Below are positions 11,801 through 22,049 of a stretch of DNA of 64,000 nt, in pieces. Each line of letters starts with the position of its first letter. The stretch's first letter is position 1. A model generated the notes under the pieces. The model was not told the DNA's origin. It was given only the letters and a program-made list of their open reading frames with translations, and made no database searches. A program made the translations under genes and the position numbers. Where the stretch lies: assembly GCA_963930775.1 (NCBI GenBank), contig OZ005689.1, positions 22,504,058 through 22,568,057 of the forward strand. Direction: 5' to 3'. Source of the DNA: Cliona cf. orientalis. Its lineage: Eukaryota > Porifera > Demospongiae > Clionaida > Clionaidae.

Positions 11801-12633
11801 CTTTCAGCATTCATTCTTGGCTTCATTTTTCGACTTTTTTTGTACTGATTAAAGCCTTGAAACCCTTCTAACGCTTTGGGTAAATGAATACCCCTTTCTT
11901 GAAACTGCTGGTGAGCTTTATCAATGTACCATAGGGCATGTTTTAATGCCCTGACTACTCTACGACCAACAGACTCCACCATGTCACATGTAAACCCAGC
12001 ACCTACAGACTTCATATAAATCAGCACCTGATTGTGCACCCGCTCTGTAGCTATAAGCCATAAGCCGTCTGTGTTCTGTCTCCATTAATAGCAGGGAGAT
12101 GGTTTCTCTCTTTTGTGGCATTCATTAAGACATGGAATGCATTTTGCTGCACTGGTTGGACCTGAGAGCAGGCAGAGGCGTTCCCCATGCAAACAAAGAA
12201 TTCATACTTGGCCTTAAACTCCTCACAGAGAGAAATAGGGCTTCCTGAATCAACCTCCATACCACCATTCCCGGGCTTATCTGATATTACAACTTTCTCG
12301 AGTACATGCTGTTCACTTACTACCAAGTCCTGTTCTGATACTCGTAGAAAGAGCCCTGCGAATGACTCGCATAGTGGAGTGAAAAAAATCTTTGAAAGGA
12401 GACAATGCGGTCCACTTTGGACCCGAATAGATAGGTGAATACTTGAACCAGACTGTTCAGCCATCTGTTCCTTAGGATAGCAGCTGTTTATTAAACGTTC
12501 ACGTGGCAAAGGTCAAAGGTCCAAGGTACGGGGTCGCCAATTGCGCATGCGCCTGAATTTTTTTCTTGCATGATAAAAATTTGACCGGCGAATCCGTGCA
12601 ACAACCAATTAATTTGGTCTGGCCTAATACCGT
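8857..12633. mobile_element. DDE transposon bounded by GGCCAGACC inverted repeats
   Basis: The left end reads AAGGCCAGACCAAATTAATT, continuing TTGTTGTTGC and CGGAT. The inverted counterpart lies at about 12590-12633, ending TTAATTTGGTCTGGCCTAAT. About 35 bases match in inverted orientation and enclose the minus-strand transposase remnant, so this is probably the original element of roughly 3.8 kb. A second copy of the right end is at 12803-12866 (tandem duplication), and a lone relative is at 27510-27572. No clear target duplication is visible. Confidence 0.6.
9251..12509 (-). pseudogene. DDE transposase-like protein (TDGGPDHR family), frame-broken
   Basis: Minus-strand frames line up from about 12453 (MAEQSGSSIHLS) to about 9290. 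The N-terminal part has no recognised fold. The core contains LDGKATVPVGEPG, then RGHNRSL and YTDGGPDHR, then NLTER followed by LNLALQNVALE. The three acidic positions (LDGK, YTDGG, LTER) fit a DDE/RNase H-like catalytic triad. Downstream, Cys pairs (CGDC, CFYCG) form a C-terminal zinc-binding tail. The family is one I recall from cnidarians and sponges; its superfamily name is uncertain. The gene is broken: four bases (TATA) at about 10654-10660 appear extra and shift the frame between ATGVY and RGHNRSL, and further shifts lie near 11090, 11780, 12045 and 9440. Some breaks could be short introns. It is probably no longer functional. Confidence 0.65.
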
Positions 12634-13046
12634 GAGCCAGGCTCCACCCTCGAGGGTGGGGTCTGGGCACAAGACTACCTGCTCCGGTCGAGGAAAGAGC
12701 TACCACTTTGTAGAGGTGATTAGTGCTGAAAATACTCACCAGTATTCCGTAAATATTGGCAGCGTACTTCTCTCTGGCTTTTTCCAGACTCAAACTGTTG
12801 TACATGATAAAAATTCGACCGGCGAATCTGTGCAACAACCAATTAATTTGGTCTGGCCTAACACCGTGAGCCAGACTCCACCCTCAAGGGTGGGGTCTGG
12901 GCACAAGACTATCTGCTCCAGTTGAGGAAAGAGCTACCACTTTGTAGACTTTGTAGAGGTGATTAACGCTGAAAATATTCACCAGTAGTCCGTAAATATC
13001 GGCAGCGTACTTCTCTCTGGCTTTTTCCAGACTCAAACTGTTGTAC
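12569..13046. repeat. Tandem duplication, period about 234 bases
   Basis: Unit 1 (12569-12802) and unit 2 (12803-13046) are about 90-95 percent identical by eye. Each has CATGATAAAAATT, GCAACAACCAATTAATTTGG, a GGGTGGGGTCTGGGCACAAG hairpin and a CTTTTTCCAGACTCAAACTG tail. Unit 2 has an extra ACTTTGTAG copy near 12950. The unit starts at the right inverted repeat of the 8.9-12.6 kb transposon. Confidence 0.85.
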
Positions 13047-13344
13047 CGTTCGGCTAAACAGACCGAGCGCTTACTAGCAGATTGATTGCGCATGCAATAT
13101 GATCAGTGGTTACTTGCATTTGATTTTTATAATTTTGTTCCAGCTTTGGCTATTTATGTTCGTAGCCCTTCTGCTTATGAGTCTCTAAAGTTTTCAGCTT
13201 CTACAGCTCCCCTAACCTTACATCTTTAAAGGCTCTCTGCCGCCGAGAGGGGGCATATAGTAGTGATCCCTCCCAGGAGGACCCACACAAGGTACCAGTG
13301 TCATTCAAAAACTCATACAGTGGTGAGGATGTCTTTCTCATCAT

Positions 13345-13413
13345 GTATGTACATAGTTACATTGTATTTTAACCTGCAGCATGTACATAGTTATATTGTA
13401 TTTTAACCTGCAG
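13345..13413. repeat. Short direct repeat of about 35 bases, two copies
   Basis: TGTACATAGTTAYATTGTAT followed by TTTAACCTGCAG occurs twice back to back, with a single T/C difference. No function is evident. Confidence 0.8.
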
Positions 13414-13529
13414 CTGAAGACGAGGGGTTCGAAACTACCCCGAAATCTCATACAGCACTTCAGAAATCTTTCGTGAAATCCTGAAATCTTTGCTGAAATC
13501 TTGAAATCTCAAAAATTGACCTGAATGTC

Positions 13530-13857
13530 CAGGGGCGTACCCAGGATTTTCTGAGGTTTCCTAGCAGTTGCGTGCGGAGCGCGCGTGAAAATTTTAAAAA
13601 CCACGTTCACTTCCGGCCACGCCCTCTAATTAACGATCGCCATTTTCAGCAAGATTTTGCTAGATGCTCCGAGATTTTGGCAGAGAAAAGCACAAAAGGA
13701 GAAGATCTAGGCTAAGTTTTAGGAGATTTTAGTGCCTGCACATTGAATCTGGAAACCAAGGGGGTTTCCTGATAGCTAAATCATACTAATATAATACTGA
13801 ATCTGACTGCCAGGGGGGGTTTCCAGGCAACAAGGAAACAACTAAGCTACGCCCCTG
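13530..13857. mobile_element. MITE with CAGGGGCGTA ends (family F, copy 1)
   Basis: Starts CAGGGGCGTACCCAGGATTT and ends CTACGCCCCTG; the outer 10 bases are perfect inverted repeats. It is 328 bases long and has no transposase. CAG(G/T)GGCG(T/G)A-ended elements also lie at 25511-25867, 31771-32040 and 58622-58930. The terminus is typical of hAT-like MITEs of invertebrates, but no target duplication is recognisable here. Confidence 0.8.
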
Positions 13858-13892
13858 CTGCTGGGTATGACACAACAGACGTTATTACTGCT

Positions 13893-14936
13893 ATGGATAT
13901 TAGTGAGAATCCGGGCAACTCGATAGAATTAATAGAGAAGTACATATCAGAGCGGTATCCCAAAGATCCTCGATATTGCAATAATCCAGATTCAGATATT
14001 TTGCTTGCAAAGCCTTTTGAATTTCCACCAGGTCACAGAATTCGTATCTGTAACTTCATATGTGCATTGAGGAAAAAAATCCAAGGTGAGAATAATCTCA
14101 CGGTTAGTAGTAGAAAATGTAAGCAACAGACAGGTCAAACGAGCTGTAAGAAGGCAAGAACTTGTAGTCTCCATTGTAGTACCAGCAGTGAAACTGAAGC
14201 AGAACCTACAATCACTTCTATTTCAACCCAAATCCGTAGAAGTATTAGCAAGTGGGTAAAGAAGCAACCAGATCTGCATCTTAAAAATATGCAGGAAAAC
14301 AAGTATTTCTCTATTATGGTTACTCATGTTGCTAAAGAGCAAAGTACATTTTCATCAGCCATTAAATGTAATGCTTGTAATACTGTCATTCATTTGCATC
14401 AGAAAGATGAGTCTGCCAAAGATAATCCATACCTAATATCTAATTGGACTAGACATGTGAAGACATGCAAACCATTTAATTCCAGACTAAAGTCCTTTTA
14501 TCAATCTACCATTTCCCAAGTTTTGCCTCGACAATCTGATCACGACCATGTTTCGGGTACTAGTACTCCTCTGCTTGATGATACGACATCTGATACAATA
14601 TCAATTATATCAGATACAAGAGATGAACCTTGCAGCAATCTAACACCTAACACCTCCACATTTTGTGCTGGCCCCTCCTCCAGCAATATAACTACAGGAG
14701 GAGGGGCTGTTGCATTAAGTAAGGCACATGTAATTGATTGGTCACGACAAGCCAGGAATGTGAGAAAGTTAGCACAGGCGGCTGATGATTGCTTTCAAAC
14801 ATGCATTACCGATTACTACTCTATTCTTGACCGTATCCAGCAACTAACCAATGAAAACAAAAAACTTTCAGGTATGCTTGAGCATTTAACTAATCAAGAA
14901 ACAGGTGCAAAGGAGTTCATTTCACTCCAGTGCTAA
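13893..14936 (+). CDS. Intact intronless ORF, 347 residues, zinc-finger plus coiled-coil, unknown function
   Basis: A single open frame from ATG 13893 to TAA 14936, the longest undamaged frame in the first half of the window. Residues 1-70 hold a charged region with a possible helical domain (ISERYPKDPRY, ICNFICALRKK). A Ser/Thr-rich, acidic linker follows. Around residues 157-193 there is CNAC, then NWTRHVKTC, a C2-H-C zinc-finger arrangement like a BED or C2H2-type DNA-binding unit. The C-terminal 60 residues (IDWSRQARNVRKLAQ to LTNENKKLSGMLEHL) form a likely coiled coil. No catalytic motif is visible. It lies 36 bases after a MITE and 1.3 kb from the DDE transposon, on the opposite strand. 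It could be a transposon accessory protein or an independent retrocopy-like gene. No homolog is recognised with certainty. Confidence 0.6.
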   Translation: MDISENPGNSIELIEKYISERYPKDPRYCNNPDSDILLAKPFEFPPGHRIRICNFICALRKKIQGENNLTVSSRKCKQQTGQTSCKKARTCSLHCSTSSETEAEPTITSISTQIRRSISKWVKKQPDLHLKNMQENKYFSIMVTHVAKEQSTFSSAIKCNACNTVIHLHQKDESAKDNPYLISNWTRHVKTCKPFNSRLKSFYQSTISQVLPRQSDHDHVSGTSTPLLDDTTSDTISIISDTRDEPCSNLTPNTSTFCAGPSSSNITTGGGAVALSKAHVIDWSRQARNVRKLAQAADDCFQTCITDYYSILDRIQQLTNENKKLSGMLEHLTNQETGAKEFISLQC

Positions 14937-15023
14937 TATCAAATACTGAAAAGAATGCAACACAGCTTCCAAAGCGCAGACAGCACCCAGATATTTAAAA
15001 AAAATTTTTGTACTTCATTTTTA

Positions 15024-15250
15024 AGGTCCGATACTGATTAACTAAAAAATGCGTGGGCGTATGTATATTCAGGAAATTCATCAGAAAATATACCTTCTAA
15101 ATCGTCTCAATTAGCTTGCAAACGAAACCACACTCCCATCTCCTGCAAGTCAAGTAGAAGAGAGTTTCGAAGGTTTGGGTCGTCACTTTTAAAAGTATTA
15201 TAGCCGCATTGCGCGCACTGCGCCATCCTGCACGTGCGCAGTTGTGACGT
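15024..15250. repeat. Dispersed repeat J, copy 1
   Basis: Shares blocks such as CTCCCATCTCCTGCAAGTCA, GGTCGTCACTTTT and TATAGCCGCA with 21744-21970, in the same order and orientation. Non-coding. Confidence 0.75.
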
Positions 15251-15467
15251 GTTAACTGAAAATGACTATTAATAACTAGCTGGGCAGGTTTATAGGCTCC
15301 AGGTTTGCGCACGCGCAATTATGCATCTCATGCGCATGGCCTGGGTCAAAGTACATACTGTACGTTCAACGAAGCTGCTGGAAGGTTGGAGCCAGGGCTG
15401 GCAGTAAGTTACCGTAGTATGATAATTTCAAAACGTGAGACTATGTGCCCGCATACTAAGATGATAG

Positions 15468-15512
15468 TCTAGCGGGCCAGCCCATCGCACGGGATGGGCT
15501 GGGCCGCTAGAC
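15468..15512. repeat. Strong hairpin, 19-base stem with one mismatch
   Basis: GTCTAGCGGGCCAGCCCAT pairs with ATGGGCTGGGCCGCTAGAC across a short CGCACGGG-type loop. A decayed relative (GGGATTGGCTGGCCCGCGAG) lies at about 22690-22735 in similar AAGATGAT context, so this is part of a dispersed repeat. Confidence 0.8.
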
Positions 15513-15519
15513 CATCTGA

Positions 15520-16370
15520 CAAGATGACTACTAAAAACTCTTTGGCAGCCGGGTCGGGTTACACCACAAGGGTAGGCAACTAGTGGGGGATTAGTGGCCC
15601 ACTCCATAGATTATATAATGTATGCTTACTCCTTGTTGCTGAGTTAAACAAATTGCCTGAGATTTGAAATTATGGACACTGGCATAGCCTTCCTCCCCCT
15701 TCCCCCTTTGTCTTCGCAAGAGGGACTCGAGCTGGGGGGGGAGATCCCACCTCTGTATGCAACCCTGTTGTACTCGATCACGATACCAGGTGGTAGAGTA
15801 GTCTCGTGCCCAGCCCCCTTCATGCACGTGCGAGAAAGGGTCTGGTCAAAGGGGTCGCACTTACGCATCTGGCTGGAATGCAATAATTGGCAATTCAGGT
15901 GTGCGTACAATAGAAACTAACCGCCACTTCCATACCGTGTGCATAGACCGAGCACATGCGCGTATGTACAGATCACGCATAACTACATACCTTCCACTAA
16001 TGACATGTGACCATGGTTCTGCAACTAGCGTGATTTTGGTGGATACCAGCTTAGCCTCATTGATAATGGACGGGGAGATGGGTCGCCCGCCGACCTCCGC
16101 CTCTGCTGCCAAGACATAATTGATCCGGAGCCGGAGATAAACAGCCTGAATCTGAAAAGATCCATAGTGGCCTGTTCATGGGCTCAGTCGCTTTGCCGCT
16201 CTAATGACTCTAGCCTGCGTGTGGATCTAAGGATAACACCAACGGTATGGCAGGAACTGGCTAACGCTCGCCAGGTCAGTAGTACATGTATTCTGTCGCC
16301 TGATATTACTTTACTTTTATAATTTTCTTCTGTGCAGTTTAGAGATAGCATATGAGCACGTTCAAACTAT
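15520..16370. other. No gene supported; repeat pieces
   Basis: Contains a short hairpin-type repeat at about 15796-15845 (TAGTCTCGTGCCCAGCCCCC then AGGGTCTGGTCA), also found at 28083-28130 and related to the family D ends. The rest has short frames on both strands with no recognisable protein. Confidence 0.4.
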
Positions 16371-16373
16371 TAC

Positions 16374-16431
16374 AAATAATGTTATTCATGCTCTCTCTCT
16401 CTCTCTCTCTCTCGTATGAATAACATTATTT
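16374..16431. repeat. Perfect 16-base inverted repeat around a CT microsatellite
   Basis: AAATAATGTTATTCAT (16374-16389) and ATGAATAACATTATTT (16416-16431) are exact inverse complements and enclose a (CT)n tract of about 11 units. Confidence 0.95.
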
Positions 16432-16719
16432 GACGCATGTCCGACGTTAGTGGTTAGCAAGTACTTGTAAGGCCCGCCCTATAGTAGTGTAGTGTGGACC
16501 ATGGAATGTGCTATAGCTTGAAACCCACAACAAGTTTGCAGAAGGGTAGGCTATATAAAGGGGGTAATGTTTCCCTGGATATCAGTCAGTCTACAGATAC
16601 ATTTGGGTTTGAGTAGTTTTCGCCGGAAACAAACTTTTTGGAAGGCAGGCCTCTGTCTGCACAATGGGGCGAGCCTCAGCGAACCTCACACAAGTATTCT
16701 ACAAATGATTTGGTATATA

Positions 16720-16917
16720 TCGTATAGCCGGAAAATTTGGCGGTTTGGCGGTCTATTGCAACCGCCAAATTAAAGTCCGCCAAAATTTCCTACTCGCATA
16801 TATACGTATGGCGATCCCGTACCGAACCGCCAAATTTAAATCCGTCAATATTCTTGCAATAGCGATTTGGGGCTCAACCGCCAAATTTAATGCCCGCCAA
16901 TATTTCCGGCTATACGG
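16720..16917. mobile_element. MITE with CCGTATAGCC ends (family B, copy 1)
   Basis: About 200 bases, bounded by (T)CGTATAGCCGGAAAATTTGG and its inverse CCAATATTTCCGGCTATACGG, flanked by TA on both sides. Internal ACCGCCAAATTTAA motifs repeat several times in both orientations. A close copy is at 33409-33609. The TA target suggests a Tc1/mariner type. No coding. Confidence 0.9.
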
Positions 16918-17302
16918 TATACAGATCAGAATTTATGATTGACTCGAGGGAGTGGAAACTATGGTTAGAATGTGTCTCTAGCTACTTGGCTAGTGGCCTC
17001 ATAGTTTAGTTCAGCGTAGCTTCATAGCGATGATGATGTCTCTGCAGCTCTCCTTTGTAAATTTCTGATATCCGTTTCTGCTTTTTCTCAGTCTTTCTTT
17101 CTCAGTGTCCCTCGATGTCACAAAGCTCGCTTCGGCTCGCCCCAATAATATTATTATGACATGCCTACAAAGCACAGAAGCAAGAGAGCAATGAATAACA
17201 TGTTGAAATGTCTTTGATGAGACACTAGCTTTACTCACTGGCTACCACACACAGCAGCTTTTGTGGGAAAAATATACACACATGCATACACTCACACTCA
17301 TC

Positions 17303-18895
17303 ATAGAGTCGGTAGACTCTAAGTAGGGATGGCACGGATACTCCATATATATAATACATTACAAACATCCAAATATCTCAAAACAGGTAACTCCTCTGTG
17401 AGATTTCTAAGTGTCAAAATCAGAATCTACAGCAAATTGTCCATCTAACAAGACCAAGACCATTCATCAACTCAATTGTATATGCCAGAACCGGATGTTC
17501 AAAAAAATAGCCATTTGTCAATCTTTCTTTTTCTTTTTCTTTCAAGGAGACCAGAACACTAAGCAGAAAAAAAAATTTGTCCAAGAACCACCATATAATC
17601 GAGCTGGATGCATAGTAGAACCATACAATGCAAGCAGGCAGCCTAAATTTCAATTTTGTCAAAACGTTGGTAAAGGTCGTCACGTTATGTGCACGCGTGG
17701 CCCCACCCCTCAAGTAGCGCGTGGGCGGAAACATTGCAAACGCATGGCTTCCCTGTACAAACATATGGGAACCTTCAAAGGGCCGTAACTTCATTTCTAA
17801 GGCGTGAATCAAAATTCTTTCAGGTCAAATCTCTAGTTTCGACCCATTCTGCGTGCCCATGTAAAAATGTCCCCAGATGCTCCCAAATCCCCATGAATTA
17901 TATTATTTAAGTTTTTTTTTTTTTTCAAGCAGACCACACAAAGCAGAAAAAAAATTGTCCAGAAACCACCACAGTTGAGCTGGATGCATAGTAGAGCCAT
18001 ACAATGCAAGCAGGCAGCCTATACATCAATTTTGACCAAAGTGGGTAATAGTCGTCACGTTGATGTGTGTGCGTGGCCCCGCCCCTCACGTAGCGCGTGG
18101 GCGGAAAACATTGCAAGTACATGGCTTCCTATACAAACATATGGGAAAACTTTAAAGGGCCATAACTATAATTCTAAGGCGTGAATCAAAATTCTTTCAG
18201 GTCAAATCTCTAGTTTCGACCCATTCTGCGTGCCCATGTAAAATTATCCACCCAAGTGCTCCCAAACCCCCCATGAATTAGATTATTTTATTTGATAGTT
18301 TGTTTTTTTCTACTTAGTGTATAACTACTTAGTGTTTAACTTTGTTTTCCTGGGCTAACTCAAGACTGCCATGTAAGTATAAATCCACTCCATTTTGCGT
18401 CTGTGGCACGCTCTTTTTGTGTTATCAGGATAGCGATTTAATTGTGGGTGTGTACAGCACGCGTTTTGCGAGTGGGTGTGTCCAATTAGCCATTTTGTCA
18501 TAATGCGCATGCTCATTTGTTGTTGCCATGGTGAAGTCATGTGACCGATGTAAGTGGCGTGCGTGCGCCGGCGCAGCCTGCTCGCCAGATCAGCTCAGTG
18601 AACTGTCGATCATAGTGGCTACTTACCAACAGTAAGCTTACTGGCCTATAAAATATGCTCCTGAAACAGAATGTTTTCGTCGCTACTTGGTTCTAAACAG
18701 CCTTCTTTCAAGTTTGCCGGTTGAGTCAGCCAGCTTCAGGATCGAGATAACGAGGGGTGTGGCTTCATTCGCAGGTCAGCTACGTAGTTACCTGAGCTGT
18801 CTCGAGAACCCCACTGATGCACGTTCAATGGTGTGTGATGCAAAAGAAGACGTCCTAGCAAGCTATCAAAAGACTGCCTGGAATTTGCACTTACA
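17303..18895. repeat. Dispersed element family I, copy 1, with internal tandem duplication
   Basis: Begins with ATAGAGTCGGTAGACTCT, an AGAGTC/GACTCT palindrome, then AGTAGGGATGGC. It runs to about 18895 and matches 34548-35440 (same strand) and 56265-57148 (opposite strand). Shared blocks include GGTGAAGTCATGTGACCG, TGCGCATGC and ACTGGCCTATAAAAT. This copy is about 0.7 kb longer than the others because of the tandem duplication at 17542-18290. No transposase frame is visible. Confidence 0.75.
17542..18290. repeat. Tandem duplication, period about 383 bases
   Basis: Units start TCAAGGAGACC (17542) and TCAAGCAGACC (17925). Both contain GAGCTGGATGCATAGTAGA, GCGCGTGGGCGGAAA and GGCGTGAATCAAAATTCTTT and end near CCATGAATTA. 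The two units have diverged by small indels. They are not present in the other family I copies. Confidence 0.9.
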
Positions 18896-19097
18896 GCCTG
18901 GAGTATTCAAGTTTGAACTCATGGTGTGTTGGGGTACCATAGCTGCCTGGCTCAAAGGCTAAGATCACACAAACATGGTGTACTTGCTTCCCTATAATAA
19001 TATTGTATTTATTGCTGGAGCGCGGTTGGATGTAGCTATATAGATCCAGAAAAAAAAATTTGAAGTAGCTAGTTCCATGCGTTAAATTTTAATATTA
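18896..19097. other. Short unassigned spacer
   Basis: AT-rich sequence between two repeats. No frame or motif can be supported. Confidence 0.3.
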
Positions 19098-19640
19098 AAC
19101 AATGACTGAATAGGCAAACCGGTCGCCATGTAATATGTATACATGTAGTCTCATGCCCAGCCTCTGTCCCCACGATATTAGTCATCTAGGTGGCATTGAT
19201 GAAAATTAATAACTATATACCGGGCCCTGAGGGCACTAAAAAAAAGAACAGTAACAAGTATAAAAAACAATTGAATAAAATTGAAGGATGAAGTAGGGAT
19301 GGCAGTGCCAAAAAATACACAAACAAGATTCGTAGGGATAATGTATCACATCCACTATACATCCCTACGATTGCTTTTTGAGTAGCCATGCACACACATA
19401 ATATTATATTTGGGGCACATGCATGCAGGAATGTAAAATCAATACTGTATACCCAGGGATCAATATCAATAGTAGTGACACTTTTAAATTACATGCTGAA
19501 TCAGATGTGTATGAGAAAAGCAAGCATAGGGATGTATAGTGGATATGATACATTATCCCTACGAATCTTGTTTGTGTATTTTTTGGCACTGCCATCCCTA
19601 CTTCATCCTTCAATTTTATTCAATTGTTTTTTATACTTGT
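19098..19640. mobile_element. Long-armed fold-back element (family C, copy 1)
   Basis: The left arm (about 19253-19385) and right arm (19513-19640) are near-perfect inverted repeats of about 128 bases containing ATGAAGTAGGGATGGCAGTG and TTGTGTATTTTTTGGCACTG. The region further left (19098-19250) is homologous to 29400-29545 in inverse orientation, so the full element is larger than the arms. Relatives: 29258-29545 (one arm), 37198-37884, 55791-56157. Confidence 0.85.
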
Positions 19641-20600
19641 ATTATATTGCTCATAAGCTGATTGGAGAGGGCATACAGAGATAGACAAACACATCACATG
19701 ATCTCACTCATGGATACATGTCGACAGTTATACAGCTGAATGGACACAAAAACAAGCAAAAGTAGAGACTAAGACAGAGAGAGACAGAGAGATAGAGGGG
19801 GGGGGAGAGTTTGTCTATTTGATAGGTCTCTAGGTCTGTTCACATGTACATGTAGGCCTACTCAATATATAGACATAGGTTATTATTAACCCTCGGCGCA
19901 TGCGCCGTAGGGTTACGGTAGTTGTTCTGTGTGTGTGTCTGTCTGTCTGTCAGTCTGTTAGTCTGTTACCACAAAATCAGCTGCCTACCTCGTTTTATGT
20001 CGCAAACATAGTTTTATATGGTTCTTTATGGTGTTTTCAACGCTTTTCCCTGAAAACGCTTCGTTCAAGAGTTATGGCGCCATTAGCCAGTAACCGCTGC
20101 CTTCCTCGCTCCCTGGCAAACTTTTGACGGCCAAACGAGACAGCGATGGCTTCTTTTTAACTCAAAAAGTATATATGGTTGGTTATAGATCCAACAACAC
20201 GACTGGTCCATCACTGACCCTGACCGTAGTACACTGTCAGAGAAGCTTCTTGGCTATCTCTGCATGCTACAAAATGCTGATACAGCATTACACACGTGAT
20301 ACTGCTGGACACAATTGCGTGGAATATGCATTCTTATGGTTACTCTGACATTGTGCTAGGAAGCCTATAGGATCCATGTAAGCATCTTGCAGCAATATTG
20401 GACAGGCAGTGCTGCTCAGTGCTTGCGTGCTCAGGGTTTTGCACTATAGTGCTTCATTATAATATAGTGCTTGCAGAAGAAAAAAAACACTCATTAACAG
20501 CAGAAACGTGAAATGTTTCAATTTTCCCCCTGAAATCTTTTTTTTTTTTGCTGAATTGGAAGATCCCCCCACTCTATAACTTCTCTGTCCTTCCAGAGTC
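19641..20600. other. Simple sequence and repeat family K end, no gene
   Basis: Contains a GA-rich tract at 19770-19808. At about 19893 it has a family K terminus: CCCTCGGCGCATGCGCC then GTAGGGTTACGGTAG and (TGTC)n, shared with 30060-30093 and 30374-30430. The sequence to 20600 has no convincing coding frame. Confidence 0.5.
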
Positions 20601-20619
20601 CTGGTTTTGACTTTGGTGT

Positions 20620-21058
20620 TTGCACTTGACACTCTGAGGCAGAGACCCTCGGCCTCTCGCTGCAGCTGCAGGGCCTCACCGCCACCTCCTATGCCCCGCT
20701 GACCTCTGACCCCTGCCACATGCTGGAGATGGATTGTTTGGACATTGGTAAGATCCAGGGAGACCTTCACCTCCTGGAGTGTGTCCCCGAGAGACAGCTG
20801 GTGTTCCTAGAGCGAGCTGATGCCTCGACTAGGAGGTGGTTCCTCTGGAAAGATAAGGGATCGAGTGACGTTGCTCTCTGTGGATGCTGTGGAGGCTGTG
20901 TCTTCCTCGATGGATCCAGTGAGAGACAGCTGCCCAAAGAGAAGATCCAGTCGGCCATCTACGGTCAGCTGTTCCCCTCACTCCATGATAACGCCCTCTC
21001 CCGTCACTTGGGCCTCCAGCCGCTCAAGAAGGCACTGCTACTGCATGAACAAGGCTAG
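20620..21058 (+). CDS. Possible exon of an unrecognised gene
   Basis: A GC-richer island in AT-rich surroundings holds a plus-strand frame from about 20720 to TAG 21058 (DIGKIQGDLHLLECVPE, then WFLWKDKGSSDVALCGCC). The frame upstream of the first Met, back to about 20620, stays open and reads LGLSLQLQGL, so the true start may lie there or in another exon. The composition and even codon pattern look coding, and Leu-rich spacing hints at a repeat protein, but no domain can be named. No splice donor is needed at the end because the frame stops. It could be the last exon of a host gene or the fragment of one. Confidence 0.3.
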
Positions 21059-21059
21059 T

Positions 21060-21740
21060 TAGGTCGACTGCATTCGCAACATCCATTAGTATGGAACCAT
21101 CAAACTGCAGACTGAAGAAAGGTGAGGGGAGACTTGGATACAAAATTACTTTCAAGGGGAGAGGCTTACTTGTGAGACCTACAAGTACGTCATAATTACA
21201 TGCATATAATAACTAGGGAAATGCACAGCATTGTGGGGTGAGCCTGAACATATTTTTGTTGCACCGCACCCAGCTATTGGCTGCAGGATGCATGCTAGTA
21301 GGCTGGCCTCTCTCTCTCTTCTGCCGACTCTATGGCTTGTCTCACACATTGACAAGCACTCATTTCCAGTAGCCTATACTCTACCTAATCAGCGATGAGT
21401 CCATCATGCCTTCATAGCTGCCTCTGTTCCTGAACGCTCCGAGCAGCACGGCTATTGAGCTGAGGCTGCGATTGACAACGAACTCTGTCTCACTCTCGTC
21501 TCCTCTGGAGCCTCAGTTCTCGCTGGCTTACACTTAATATGCTTTGTTCAGCGTTCATAGCCGGCACTAGCGATGTAACTTCCATGTGTTTGTATGGTGG
21601 CTGTTACATTGACCCCTTGAAATGTGGTACATGTACATGGGTGCTTACCTGGGAGTAAGCGCTTGCCCAGGAGACTACAGTACAGTCCTTATAGCACCAT
21701 GCAAACCTTTATAACTGATCAATAGTATAATTAAACTCTT
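21060..21740. other. No gene supported
   Basis: A mixed-composition stretch with only short frames. No repeat partner found inside the window. Confidence 0.3.
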
Positions 21741-21743
21741 TTA

Positions 21744-21970
21744 AGGTCCAATGTTCATGAAGTAAAAAGTGTGTCGGTGGATACCCTCCAAAATTATCCA
21801 AAAATATACCTTTTAGATCGACTTAACTGGCCTGTTTAACCGCACTCCCATCTCCTGCAAGTCAACGAGAAGAGATTTTCGAAGGTTAGGGTCGTCACTT
21901 TTCATATAATTATAGCCGCACTGCGCGTGCGCATGCAGCGCCTTCGTACACGTGCACATGCGTGGTGTAC
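21744..21970. repeat. Dispersed repeat J, copy 2
   Basis: Matches 15024-15250 over about 220 bases in the same orientation, including CTCCCATCTCCTGCAAGTCA and GGGTCGTCACTTTT. It is followed by an AAGGAGTGAGC/GCTCACTCCTT hairpin at about 22010-22045. Confidence 0.75.
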
Positions 21971-22049
21971 ATGTACTACTATACTAGCTAGCTAGCTATA
22001 ATATATTATAAGGAGTGAGCTCGCTTTGCTCGCTCACTCCTTTATCTTT

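Noticed and set aside
13425-13445. GGGGTTCGAAACTACCCC, resembling a tRNA T-arm
   Set aside because: No acceptor stem, D-arm or anticodon arm can be placed upstream, so it is chance or a repeat.
20444-20770. A minus-strand frame opposite the possible exon at 20620-21058
   Set aside because: It is the shadow of a GC-rich plus-strand frame and runs through a poly-T tract.
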